In this document: piece after piece, positions 1-9,700 of the stretch
How positions within the stretch are numbered: the stretch's first letter is position 1
Layout: every line of letters starts with the position of its first letter
Source: Edaphochlamys debaryana
Lineage: Eukaryota; Chlorophyta; Chlorophyceae; Chlamydomonadales
Assembly: GCA_016858145.1 (NCBI GenBank)
Contig: JAEHOE010000009.1
Coordinates: 186,001 to 250,000 of the forward strand
Length of the DNA: 64,000 bases
Direction: 5' to 3'
Notes under the pieces: model-generated
The model's database searches: none
Seen by the model: the letters and a program-made list of their open reading frames with translations, nothing else
Told to the model about the DNA's origin: nothing
Translations under genes and position numbers: made by a program

Positions 1-1217
1 GGGCGTGGCGGCACGACGTAGAGTGGCAGGAGAGTGGCAGGAGAATGGCAGGAGAGGGGCGGAGAGGGGCGGAGATGCTAGGCAAGAGGACGGGCCGGAG
101 CTAATGCGGATTCCAGGCCTCTTGCGGTAGTGTTGTGAAGGCTGGTCTGGCGCAAAGGGGTGGATGGGATGGAAGGGATGGCGACGGAATCCCTCCGTGT
201 CAGAGAACCCAACGGTCCAGCGGGCGACATGACCGCTAGTGGAGGTGAAAGCCCCCGCTCTCGCCTTACCTCAGACCATCGCAGCGACAGCGTCCCTTGC
301 GCCCGAATGCCTGAGACGCCGGGTCCGTGTCGCGGGCAGGTCGCGGGAAACGTTGGCCCGACAGGTTTCCCAGCTCAAGACCGCAGGACAGCGATTGGCA
401 TCAGCAGCTCGTTTCTGTGTGGCCAGCAACCCAGCCACGGCCAGCTGGAAGCGCGCCGGTACCCAACCTGGGATGCCGAAGAGCGAAAGCGCCACAACCA
501 AGGCCGCTGGCAGTCTCGCTGGTGCCATTGCTATGAGCCACAGGTGCTTGCGAGCGCAGTGTGAAGGCAAGTCGCAGGCTGCCCTCGAACACTGCCGCGG
601 TCACGGCTGAATGTGAGCTATGTATCGACTGCGCAGGGACTTGCTCTTCGGGACGGATGCAGGTACTGTATTGGGTATGATGCGGAAGCACTGCAGCGGA
701 GCGGAACGCTGAGAGCGCACTCGCTTTTGCGGTTGACATGTACTTCCGGCGCCCCTCGGCTTCTGGCTCGCGGCCGAAGTGAGGCCCGCTTCCCACCCCA
801 CGCCACCCCCCTTCTGTGTATTGCAGAAGAGCACGGCCACCCGAGGCCCTGACAACGGGGCTTCAGGTGGTCCGCATCCCCGCCGCGCATGCGAAGAGCC
901 CGCCCATGGATAGCGCTGGGGCAGCCCTGCAGTCCCCCATTGCTCTGGTTGGGGCCCTGCAAGACAATGCGGTGGATTTGGGCTATCGGAACAGGGGTCG
1001 TGAGGGGAAGACGGGGACCTAAAGGCGGCCAAAAGACGCTGGCAGGACCTATGTTCGAGTCTGCCTGCCTGAGCCCTGAGCCCCTGTCCACCACCCGCCC
1101 GAACTGCGGCACGCATCGCATCCGGCCATGAATCCGTGAGCACCCTGTAGAATGCGACCCGGGGAGTGGCAGAAATTGGGGAGCGGAAGGGGAGGGATGG
1201 ACCCTTAAATGGCAAAA
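1..1217. other. Non-coding or unresolved region upstream of the tRNA
   Basis: I recognise no conserved protein here; the overlapping open frames on both strands are typical of GC-rich DNA. Positions 21-73 are a short tandem repeat. A minus-strand frame at 271-570 could encode a small protein with a hydrophobic start (Met at 528 followed by a leucine/valine-rich stretch), but there is no other support. A 14-base copy of the tRNA 3' end lies at 1034-1047. Confidence 0.4.
21..73. repeat. Short tandem repeat, 10-11 bp period
   Basis: Three copies of an 11-mer (GAGTGGCAGGA, one with a T-for-G-side change to GAATGGCAGGA) are followed by two copies of GAGGGGCGGA. This is directly visible. No function is inferred. 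Confidence 0.8.
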
Positions 1218-1303
1218 CGACGCTGGCAGGACTCGAACCTGCAACCCCCAGATGTCATTCGAGGTATCGAAGTCTGATGCGCTATCCATTGCGCCACAGC
1301 GCC
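1218..1303 (-). tRNA. tRNA-Arg (anticodon TCG) with a 13-nt intron
   Basis: Reading the minus strand, the acceptor stem GGCGCTG (1303-1297) pairs with CAGCGTC (1225-1219), with one G-T pair, and position 1218 is the discriminator base. The D stem is GCGC/GCGC, the anticodon stem TCAGA/TCTGG, the variable loop five bases, and the T arm GCAGG-TTCGAGT-CCTGC. The anticodon loop begins CTTCGA and is 20 nt long, so a 13-nt intron directly 3' of position 37 leaves a normal seven-base loop with anticodon TCG, which reads CGA (Arg). The mature length is 73 nt without CCA. The intron position is the canonical one for nuclear tRNA genes. No strong T-run terminator is obvious downstream. Confidence 0.93.
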
Positions 1304-3061
1304 TTGCGCCCTACTTGGTGTAGGGTCATCAGGAGACTTCTTGAGATGAAGGGATGCCAAGAAGGGTGCAGTGCACTGTACATAAAACGCAAAATGCCGG
1401 CCAACGCATTTGGGCGGGGAGCTGTAACACACTACCACTGGGAGCTGCTTCCCCGCTTTTCCGTTCCTGGTGGGGAGGGCCCTACCTGGTGTTGGTGTTG
1501 GGTGTGGCCCCTTGGTGTTGCGACTGCGTGCTTGTGGCCTACCGTTGCTGCCTCACCCTTTTCAGGCAGCGCTGCTTGGAGGTCTGGGCCTCCTGAAAGA
1601 CCCTCGCTTTTGGAACCCGTAGCTGTGAAAAGGATCTGCTTGGGGGTGGCCACCGCCATCATCTTCCCTGCGCCTGGGGTCCCCGCCTCTTCCGACCAAT
1701 TTCCCCTTTTGTGACAAGGTCGGCTTCCGCCTGTGCCTTGATCTGCCTGCTGCCTGTTTGGGGCGTGGGACACTGACCCTTGGCGGCTTGTCGGCCCGAG
1801 GAGGCTGCCGCTGCCACACACACCGAACCGCCGTCCCGGGGCCTCTGCCAGCCGCCGGACACGGCTCGGCTTCCAGAGTGTGTGCGGGGTGGGTCATCAT
1901 AGACAACGGTGCGTGGCGCCGCGTTGTCGGGTGGGTGCAGGCCCCCGCTTGTTAAGGTGGAGGGCGCATGTTCATGCTGAGGTACGGGCAGCCTGCCGTA
2001 GCTGCCTCACTCTCTTCTGACAGCCCTGCTTGGCGGCCTGCCGTGTGCCCATACTAGGCCCATCCCTGGAGGGGCCTGGACTTCCTGCCCTTTCTCACAT
2101 GTGGAGCCCGACTACATTGGCTGAGGGGCTGAGCCCGATCCTCAAGCCACGTCGAGCCCCCGCACTCCTGTGGCAATACTGGCCGGGCTTCATAGGCTGA
2201 TGGCCTGGACAAGCACCGTCGAGGTGGCGACAGAGGGTGGCATAACCTGGAAAAGACGGGGACAGACACGGGTCCCCGATAGGGGCCCATCGGACGTCTG
2301 TGGGTTGGGCGCCAAGAGCTGGCGGGTTCACGGGGCACCGAAGCTGTAGGCTAGCGAGGACAGTGCTAAACTTGACGAGGCCACCCAGGGGGCCGGGCAA
2401 CGGAGTCGATGTCGCCCACCCGGGCTGCCTTGCATTTGGAGAGCCGGACCCAGGGCCAGGGCCAGACCCGGAGGGTTGGGAAGAAAGCTGGGCAGCGGAG
2501 CCCCTAACCTGAACCACATCGCCGTGTATGACGGCAGCGAATACAGCACACAATACACACATCAATCGACCAAAATCCAAACCGAAACCAACGAGCAACG
2601 ACGGCCGAGGGACAGGCCGCAGTGTGGTACGCTTGCTCTCATGTTATGGCGAGAACGGGCACATCGTGTTGCCGTGCCGCTCGCTTAGACCAGTCCCTCT
2701 TAGCATAGACGCTCCATCACAGTAAGGGAATGGGCATACGTCTTTATGGGCCCCAATCCCTCCCCTCAAGTCCGTACAGATCAACGAGCGCTCGTGCTCT
2801 CCTGCTCTTGCTCTTCTCTCGCCATATTCCTCTCAACCGGCTGCCGCCGGCTGGACATATACTTTACGGTTCCTCATCCCCGCCCCCCACTCCCTCCCAC
2901 CTGCAAGTGACTCGCCTCCTCTGACCCTTGCTTTCCGCAGCCACCACCGCAGGACTGCTCTCCGGACTCCGGACCCCTCGGCCAGGGACCGTCCGGGAGC
3001 TCCGGACTCCGGACCGCTCCCGTGTCCGCCTCCGGACCAGGTGCCGTACACGCCGTACCGC
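1304..3061. other. Intergenic region without recognisable gene
   Basis: About 1.75 kb between the tRNA and the 3' end of the PP2C gene. All open frames are short, overlap on both strands and show no recognisable motif. It should contain the 3' UTR of the minus-strand PP2C gene, but I see no TGTAA-type signal on the minus strand close to its stop. Nothing else can be supported. Confidence 0.5.
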
Positions 3062-6000
3062 TTATGCGGTGCCCAGGCGCATCACCACCACCGTCACATC
3101 GTCGGTGGAGCCCAGCTGGGGTCGAAGGGGGGGGGGAGGAGAGGGGATTGGCGGACAGGGAGAGGGGTGTTTCAGGAACTACGCGAGCAGGATCGCCTCC
3201 CCGGCCCCGGCTGTGAAACCGTCCTGTGCCCAATAGGGCGATCCCGGCTCGTAGGAACCCTGCATGCGGTTACCCTCAACCTTCCCCCCCTGTAGCAGCC
3301 CAGCCCCAAGGCCCCCTCTTCCCGCCCCTACCTTGACGGCCGCGCTGGCCAGGCTCTGGGCCACCTTGTTCAGGTCGGCACCGGGGGGCACCTGCGGGGG
3401 CGGAGAGGCGGGGAAGGGGGGCAGAGGAGTCGCGTACGGGCGTTGTGGGGTCCGAAGGGAGGCGGAAGCAGGGTGAAGAGGACTCAGCCGGAGGGCACTG
3501 GCATGCCGCTCGCCCGACCCCGGAGTGCCCCCGCACCCCAAGCTGATGTTTCACCATGCACCGGCGTCACAACTCCTTCCGTTCCCCCACCACCCTACGC
3601 CCAACACCCCGTCCCCCCCCCTAAACCCTAACCCTACCCCCCCCATAGCCCCCCCACCTTGCCCAGCATCTCCACCATGCCCTTGTTGTCCAGGCCGCCG
3701 CCGCCCCCCCGCTCCTCCTCCGCGTACAGCCCGTCCGAGGACACCACCAGCCAGGCGTCCTGGGCTGCGGGGGGGAGGGAGGGGGAGGGGGAGGGAGGGA
3801 GGGGGTCGGAATGGAGGGGGTCGGAAGGGAGGGGGTCGGAAGGGTGCGGTTGAGGTGAAGGGGCCCAGGGGGGAAGGGGGGCCGGAACTCAGGCACGGGT
3901 TTGGTTTCGGGCGTCCGCATGGTGACAGGCATGGACCGTGGCAGCGGACCCCACGGGCTCTGTACGACACCCGGATCCCCGTTTCGGCACTTGGGACCCC
4001 CTCCTTCTCCGTGTGTCCTTCTGCTCGCCCGCCTTCCGCACGCCCTTGCCCCCGCCCGACCGCGCCGTGGTGCTGGAGTCGGGCTCCACCGGGCCTCCTT
4101 CGTTTCACTCCCCCGCAACCCCTCCCTCCCTTCCTGCTTCTGCTTCTGTCCGCCAAATCAGCTTCCTCCCCGTCCACCTATCCCCCTCCCCTCCCCACCC
4201 CTTCCCCCTCACCCGACAGCGGCGTGGACGTGGTGTAGGGCTCCGCGATGAGACCGAAGCCGCTGCTGTAGCCGTCGCTGCCCTGCGGCCGCCCCTCGAA
4301 CTGCAGCGAGCCCTTGAGGTAGGCGTCGCCGAAGGCGCGGGAGAGGGCCAGCAGGCCGCCCACGCGCCAGGTGCCGCCCTGGTAGCGCACCTGGGGGGGG
4401 AGGGGAGGGCGGGGTTGAGGGGGTGGGGGGGTTGGGGGGGAGTGGTGGGTGGAGCTGATTGCGCGAGTTGCCCGATGGCAGACCCCATCCTGCCGCAATG
4501 AAGCCGAGACCAGCAAACCCGGAGTGCCGCACGAGCCGTTCAGAGCGCCACGGAAGACGCAACCCGGCAGCCCGTGGGCAGCACCCGCTCCGCCCTTACG
4601 CCTCCGCCTCTCCGCCCTGCTACCCCTCCCCCTCCCCTCCCCTTTCCCCCCCCCCCCCCCAGCCCCCCCTCTCGCCACCCCCCCCAAAGCCCCACCAGCG
4701 GCAGGCGCGGGTTGGGGTTGGCGCTCTCAATGCGGTACCGCTCCTCCTCGCGGTCGGGCACGTGGTCCTGGGGTGTGTGGGGAGGGAGTGGACGTGAGAT
4801 CTTACTCAGGGACTGCTCCGCACGCGTGCCACCCCCAAAACACCACAATGTCCCCCCTCCTCCCTTCCCCACCCCCTCCCCTCCCCTCCTCCCTCCCCCC
4901 TCACCTCGCTCAGCTGCACCGCCTCGCCGTTGCGCACCAGCACGATGCGCGCGTCGCCCACGTTGGCTGTGACCAGGGTGGTGTGGCCCTCGGGGGTGGG
5001 GAACATGAGCGTGGTGGCGGCCGTGGCGCCGCACTTGGAGCCGCCCACGCCCCGCTCGCCCATGCCCATGAAGCCCGCGCCCACGGACAGCAGCTTGCGG
5101 TCGGCGGCCAGGAAGGCCTCAGTCATGCAGAACTCGGGCTGAGAGGGGGCGAAGGGGGAGGGGGAGAGGAGCAAAGTGGGAAGGATAGAGTTAGGATTAG
5201 GTTTGAGGGGTGGACGGGGCGTGGGAGGGGTGTGTGGTCGGCGGCCAGGAAGGCCTCGGTCATGCAGAACTCGGGCTGAGAGGGAAGGGGCAAGGGGGCG
5301 TTGAGGGCACATACATGCCCTTCCTCTGTCCCCCACAACTTCCAGCCCCTGTCCTTGCTCTCTCCCCCCCAACATGCAGCCCCACACTATCAGCGACCCC
5401 CAGCCACCCACGCTTCCCAACAAGCACGTCACTCTATCGTCCCACACCGATACCGCCCACCTTCACGCCGCTCTTCCAGCCTCCCCGACGGCTCACAATT
5501 CCCCTCCTCACCCTCCCGCCCACGATCCTCCCCGTACCTTCATGCCGCTCTTCCACTCCTCCTCCACCACATTGAACAGCTTCTTCTGCAGCCAGTCAGC
5601 CACCGCGTAGCCGCCTGGGGGGGGGGGGAGAAAATCGAGGCAGTGCGACATTTGGCAGGGCAGAAGCAAGGGCTAAGCTTGCGGTTTAGTCGGGGAGGTA
5701 CCGGGGTCCGCAGCGCGCGTGTAGCGCAGGGGCTGAGGGGACACTGTCTGGGTCAGAGGTTCCGCGCAGGGGTGGGGTCACTGCTTGCAGAGTGGTGTAT
5801 TGAAGGTGGACTGGGCCTCGCGTGTGGAGTGAACGGGACCCGAGAGAGGATCGGCCCCCGGCCAGCTGCACGACGCCCGACTGGCTCTCCGGCTTAACGC
5901 GACAGCCCGCGCCCTGCCAGCTGGCAAGCCCCCTCCCCAATCAAATCTCCCTGCTGTCGCCCCAGCTGCCCTTTGGAGGCCCCTTCGCACAGTGAGCGTT

Positions 6001-6652
6001 TCCCTGTACGGCACCTCACCGTGGCCATCGTACACGCCGGCCCACACGAAGGGCTCGCCCGCCGTGGCCGGCTGGGCAACCTGGATGGGGGCAGGGGGGA
6101 GCTCGGTTGGTGAAGTACAAAAGGCATTCGTGGCGGGGAAAGACGGGCGAAGGCGCAGGGGTGGACTGCCCAGGAGGATGCGCCGAAGGGGGGGATGGTT
6201 GGGGGTCCTCGCACGGGTCACGCCGGTCGCGATGCAAGGACAGCTGCTAGAGGCCCCTTCGACTCTAAAGCCGCTTGGGTCGGGAGCCAGGCACGCCTGT
6301 CAGCCCAGCGACGCCCACACGCGCGCGGCATGGGCGTTGGGGGCCTTTGCCGCGCCTCACCTTCAGGTCAAGGCGATCCTGCAAGGCAACGACAGATGGA
6401 TGCGTCATTGCGTTGCAAGCATCTCTGGGCTTGATGCCTCTGCTCGGGTAGAGCCATCCACCGACTCACCTCGTTAATCTTGCGGACGGTGCCCTTGACG
6501 CTGTACGAACCGCTGTCCACCACCACGACGCGAGCCGGAGCAGGCGCATCCGTAGCGACCGCCTGAGCTCCCTTGGCGGGTTGAGCCCGCGCGACGCATC
6601 GCCGACGCGATACGGGGGCCGCGCGGGTGGCGAGCTTCTGGGTGAGGGCCAT
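3062..6652 (-). CDS. Plastid-targeted PP2C-family protein phosphatase (11 exons)
   Basis: Predicted Mg/Mn-dependent Ser/Thr phosphatase of about 373 residues. Exons (5' to 3' on minus): 6652-6470, 6378-6361, 6080-6020, 5614-5538, 5138-4905, 4767-4696, 4390-4213, 3764-3658, 3391-3332, about 3259-3185, 3115-3062. The first exon gives an Arg/Ala-rich, acid-poor leader (MALTQKLATRAAP...), suggesting a plastid. PP2C motifs in order: VYDGHGG (metal-binding Asp), GATAATT, TANVGDARIVL, WRVGGLLALSRAFGD, VVSSDGLY, GSTDDVTVVVM. All metal-ligand aspartates expected for the family are present. The WRVGG-x-SRAFGD class is common in plant PP2Cs, but I cannot assign it to the STN7- or STN8-counteracting phosphatases. 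The junction between exons 10 and 11 needs a GC donor or a small sequence error to keep frame. It shares a 144-bp upstream region with the thiamin gene. Confidence 0.85.
3616..3638. repeat. Telomere-like motif in PP2C intron
   Basis: Intron 8 of the phosphatase gene contains a short run of CCCTAAA/CCCTAA-type heptamers and hexamers embedded in poly-C. It resembles the plant/algal telomere repeat, but only about three imperfect copies are present. It is most likely chance in C-rich DNA or a healed-break scar. Confidence 0.5.
5236..5284. repeat. Duplicate of the 5' end of PP2C exon 5 inside intron 4
   Basis: Positions 5236-5284 repeat 5099-5147 with one mismatch, 137 bp apart. On the minus strand the copy includes the splice acceptor and the first 13 codons of exon 5 (PEFCMTEAFLAAD), then diverges. 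It lies in the intron just upstream of the true exon and could act as a decoy acceptor or cryptic exon. Confidence 0.85.
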
Positions 6653-6796
6653 GGCTGTGGTGTGGTGTGGGGGGGCGCGGGGGCGGGAAGTGTACGCGAC
6701 TTGGGCGGAGCGACTGTGTTCCGCTCGCCGTGGGACGAGCACGCCGATGCCATAGGCGGGTCAAGGCATGAGCTCGCAGGCAGACCCAGTCGGTGC
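6653..6796. promoter_or_regulatory. Shared bidirectional promoter region of PP2C and thiamin fusion gene
   Basis: The two genes are divergent and their preferred start codons (6652 minus, 6797 plus) are 144 bp apart, so core promoters and 5' UTRs of both must lie here, unless the thiamin gene starts at the later ATG (6878). No clear TATA box is visible. Inferred from position only. Confidence 0.5.
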
Positions 6797-9700
6797 ATGC
6801 TCGGGCGAGCGACATTTTGCTTAGGCTCTCGTGGGCTGCGAGCCGCAGTGCAGCGGGCAGCGCGGCCATCTGCAAGCATGGCCGCCAACGCTCAGGGCCC
6901 GCCCAGCGGCCTACCAGCGACGACAGGCCTCTCGCTGAGGCTGTGGGACTCGGTCAAGCACGAAGTCTACATGTCGCTGCACGAGCCCTTCGTGCAGGCG
7001 ATGGCGCAGGGCACGCTCGACAGGTGCGCTCCTGCGCCAATTCCCTCCCCTCGCCGTGATCTGGGCCCAGCTCCTGTCTGTGTAGCTACACCAACCAGCG
7101 GGTGGTCGCGCATCACCCGTGCCGACGCGTCGCGGGGGCGGCGTGGCGGGGGTGCGGCCCTCGCACGCGCAGCCCCCCGCCCGCGCCCATCCCAAGCGGC
7201 CGTCCCCTTTCAGCCCTCTCCTCCCTCCCAACCACATCCTCTCTTCTCCTTCATCTCCTCCACACGCCGCCTCCATCAGGCGCTCCTTCCAGCACTACGT
7301 GGCGCAGGACGCCTACTTCCTGCACCACTTCGCCCGCGCCTACGCCCTGGCGCTGGCCAAGGCGGGGGCGGAGGACGACGCCACCTTCGAGGCGCTGAGC
7401 ACGGTGTGTGGGGTGGGGGCTTTGGTTGGGGTGGGTGGGGGGAGTTTGAAGGGGTGGCAAGGTCGATGGGGGTAGCGGTTGGGGGTGGGGTGGAGCCTGG
7501 GGGGTTGGGGGATGGGTGCTGAAGATGGTCGAATGGTCGGACCGTGGGACGGCACAGGGGGCCTGCACTCTACCCATCGCCCAACCTCAAGTTCACCCGT
7601 CTCCCTCCCCACTCACACCCCCTGCTCCCCAGCTGCTCCGGGGGGTGCATGCGGAGCTCAAGCTGCACGGGGCCTACGCCGAGGGCTGGGGCCTGGCGCT
7701 GGCCAAGGTGGGGCGTGGGGGCGGGGGTCGGGTGATGGGGTGAGGAGGGCTGGAGGCGGTGCACGTGAAGATGTGGTTGGGGCGTTGGACCGGGCCGCCC
7801 ACCGGTTGGAGGGGTGCCATGTGCTCATGTGCCGCAAGTATGTGGATGCCCCAGATAGCGTTGGCTTTGTTGATTAGGACAGGGAGGCTGTGGGGCCCTT
7901 GGGTGACGACACGCGGCTGACCCGGTCGAACCTCTCCTCCCCTGACTACCCCCCACCCCCTGACTCCCCCCCACCCCCTTAGTCCCAGCCCAGCCCCGCC
8001 ACCAAGGCCTACACGGACTTCCTGTACGAGGTGGCGGTTGACCCGGTGCGTAGTTGGCGGTTATTCGGTTATTCGGCATGTTGGTTGACGGGTTGACGGG
8101 TTGAGCCAAGCCATGTTGGCAGCCGTTGACCCCCGACCACCTTCCCCCACCTCCGCAGGCCACCTCCGTTGCGGCCGTGCTCGCGGCCATGGCCCCCTGC
8201 GCCCGCCTCTACGGCTTCCTGGGCTGCGTGCTGGCGCGGGCGCACCCGCACAACCTGCCGGGGGCGCAGGCGGGGCAGCAGCAGCAGGAGGGGGGGAAGG
8301 AGGGGGGGAAGGGGGCGGAGAAGGGGGAGGGGGACGAGCACGCCAAGGCGGCTGCCGAGTACCGGGAGTGGGTGCGGACCTACTGCTCGCCCGAGTACCT
8401 GGTGAGGGCAGGCCTGGGCTTGGGCTTGGGGTTGGGGGTTGGGTTTGGCTGGGGTATGGGGATGTGGGTTGGGCACCGAGGAGGGCAGGCGAGCGGAGAG
8501 GGCTTGGCTGGAGCCAAGGGGTGCTTGAGCGGGCCCCAACCGCCAACCACCAACCGCCAACTGCCAACCGCCCCCCAGGCGGTGCCCGACATGAAGGAGG
8601 AGCTGCTCGACCGACTGGCGGCCGGGGAGGACGAGGGTGAGGCCCCGGGGATGAAGGGGAGCAGGCTCAGCCAAGGCTCTCCACTCATCCAGGCGCAGGA
8701 CTGCGGAGGGATAGCAAGTAGAACACCCCCTCTAACTCCGGTTCCTTGTTTCTGTTTCTCCTTCCCCCTGACCCCAGCCCACCTGCAGGTGCTGTACCGC
8801 AGGGCCATGCAGCTGGAGGCCGAGTTCTGGGCCGCACAGCCGCACCGCCCGCCGCCGCGTGGGTGTCGGGAGAGAGGAATGGGGTATTGGTATTGGTAGG
8901 GGCCTCGTCCGAAGAGTCGTGGCCGATTAGTGCAGAGCCGCATTAGTCGACTCGGCGCCAGGTCCAGAGCATCCCGCTTCTTCCCAGCCGCGGCGGCGGA
9001 CCTCGTTACCCACGGGCTGTGCCGCCCCCCGCCCCTTCCCCGCTTCCCCAGGCCGGCTCCGCGCCCTGGTGGTGGACTTTGACGAGACCGCCACCCCCGG
9101 GGACACCATCGGGGCCCTCATGCGCCTGGCGCAGGAGGCCGTGGCGCAGGTGCGGGGCGGAGAGGGGACCGGAGGCGAGGAGGGGGCGGAGGGTGGACGG
9201 GGGAAGGGAGGGGGCGGGGAGGGTATAGGAGCGTAGGGGGCAAGGAGGGTGTTATGTGGGAGAAGGCGTGGTGGGTGGATGTGCGAAGAGGCGGGTGTAG
9301 GCTTGACCAATCGTTCGGTCCCCTCACTCCCCGCCTGTACGTTACGCCCAGGGCCGCCCTAACGTCCGCGGCGACGCCGCCTGGGCCGCCTCCGCCCCCG
9401 GGCGCCTGGCGGAGGGCTACGTGGCCCGACAGCGGGAGCTGCTGGCATCGCTGCTGCCGCCGGAGGGGGAGGTGGGTGTGGGCTTGGGGGGGAGAGACAG
9501 AAGTGGACCTGGACCGGGAGTTGCTGGGGTGATGGGGCTCACGGACAGACGTGCAATGTGACGGCTGGGGTGCAGCGGTGGTAGCATGGTCAGCCATGAA
9601 ACTCGTGGCCGCTCTACCGCCGCCAGCGGACGGGGAAGGAGGGGCAGGGTTGAGGCAGGACGGGCCTCGGTCAACGTGTTCGCGTCCGCCTCCACAACTC

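Noticed and set aside
271..570. Small secreted protein on the minus strand
   Set aside because: Only a hydrophobic start supports it; the remaining sequence is low-information and competing frames exist on both strands, so it is not listed as a gene.
3616..3638. Interstitial telomere as sign of a chromosome end
   Set aside because: Only about three imperfect motifs inside an intron, flanked by genes on both sides.
3525..4238. Long open frames on both strands across PP2C introns (Pro/Gly/Arg-rich)
   Set aside because: They are low-complexity translations of C/G-rich intron sequence and overlap well-defined exons and splice sites of the minus-strand gene.
6581..6796. Extending the thiamin protein upstream to 6581
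   Set aside because: The extra residues overlap the start codon and coding sequence of the divergent phosphatase gene and do not look like a targeting leader.
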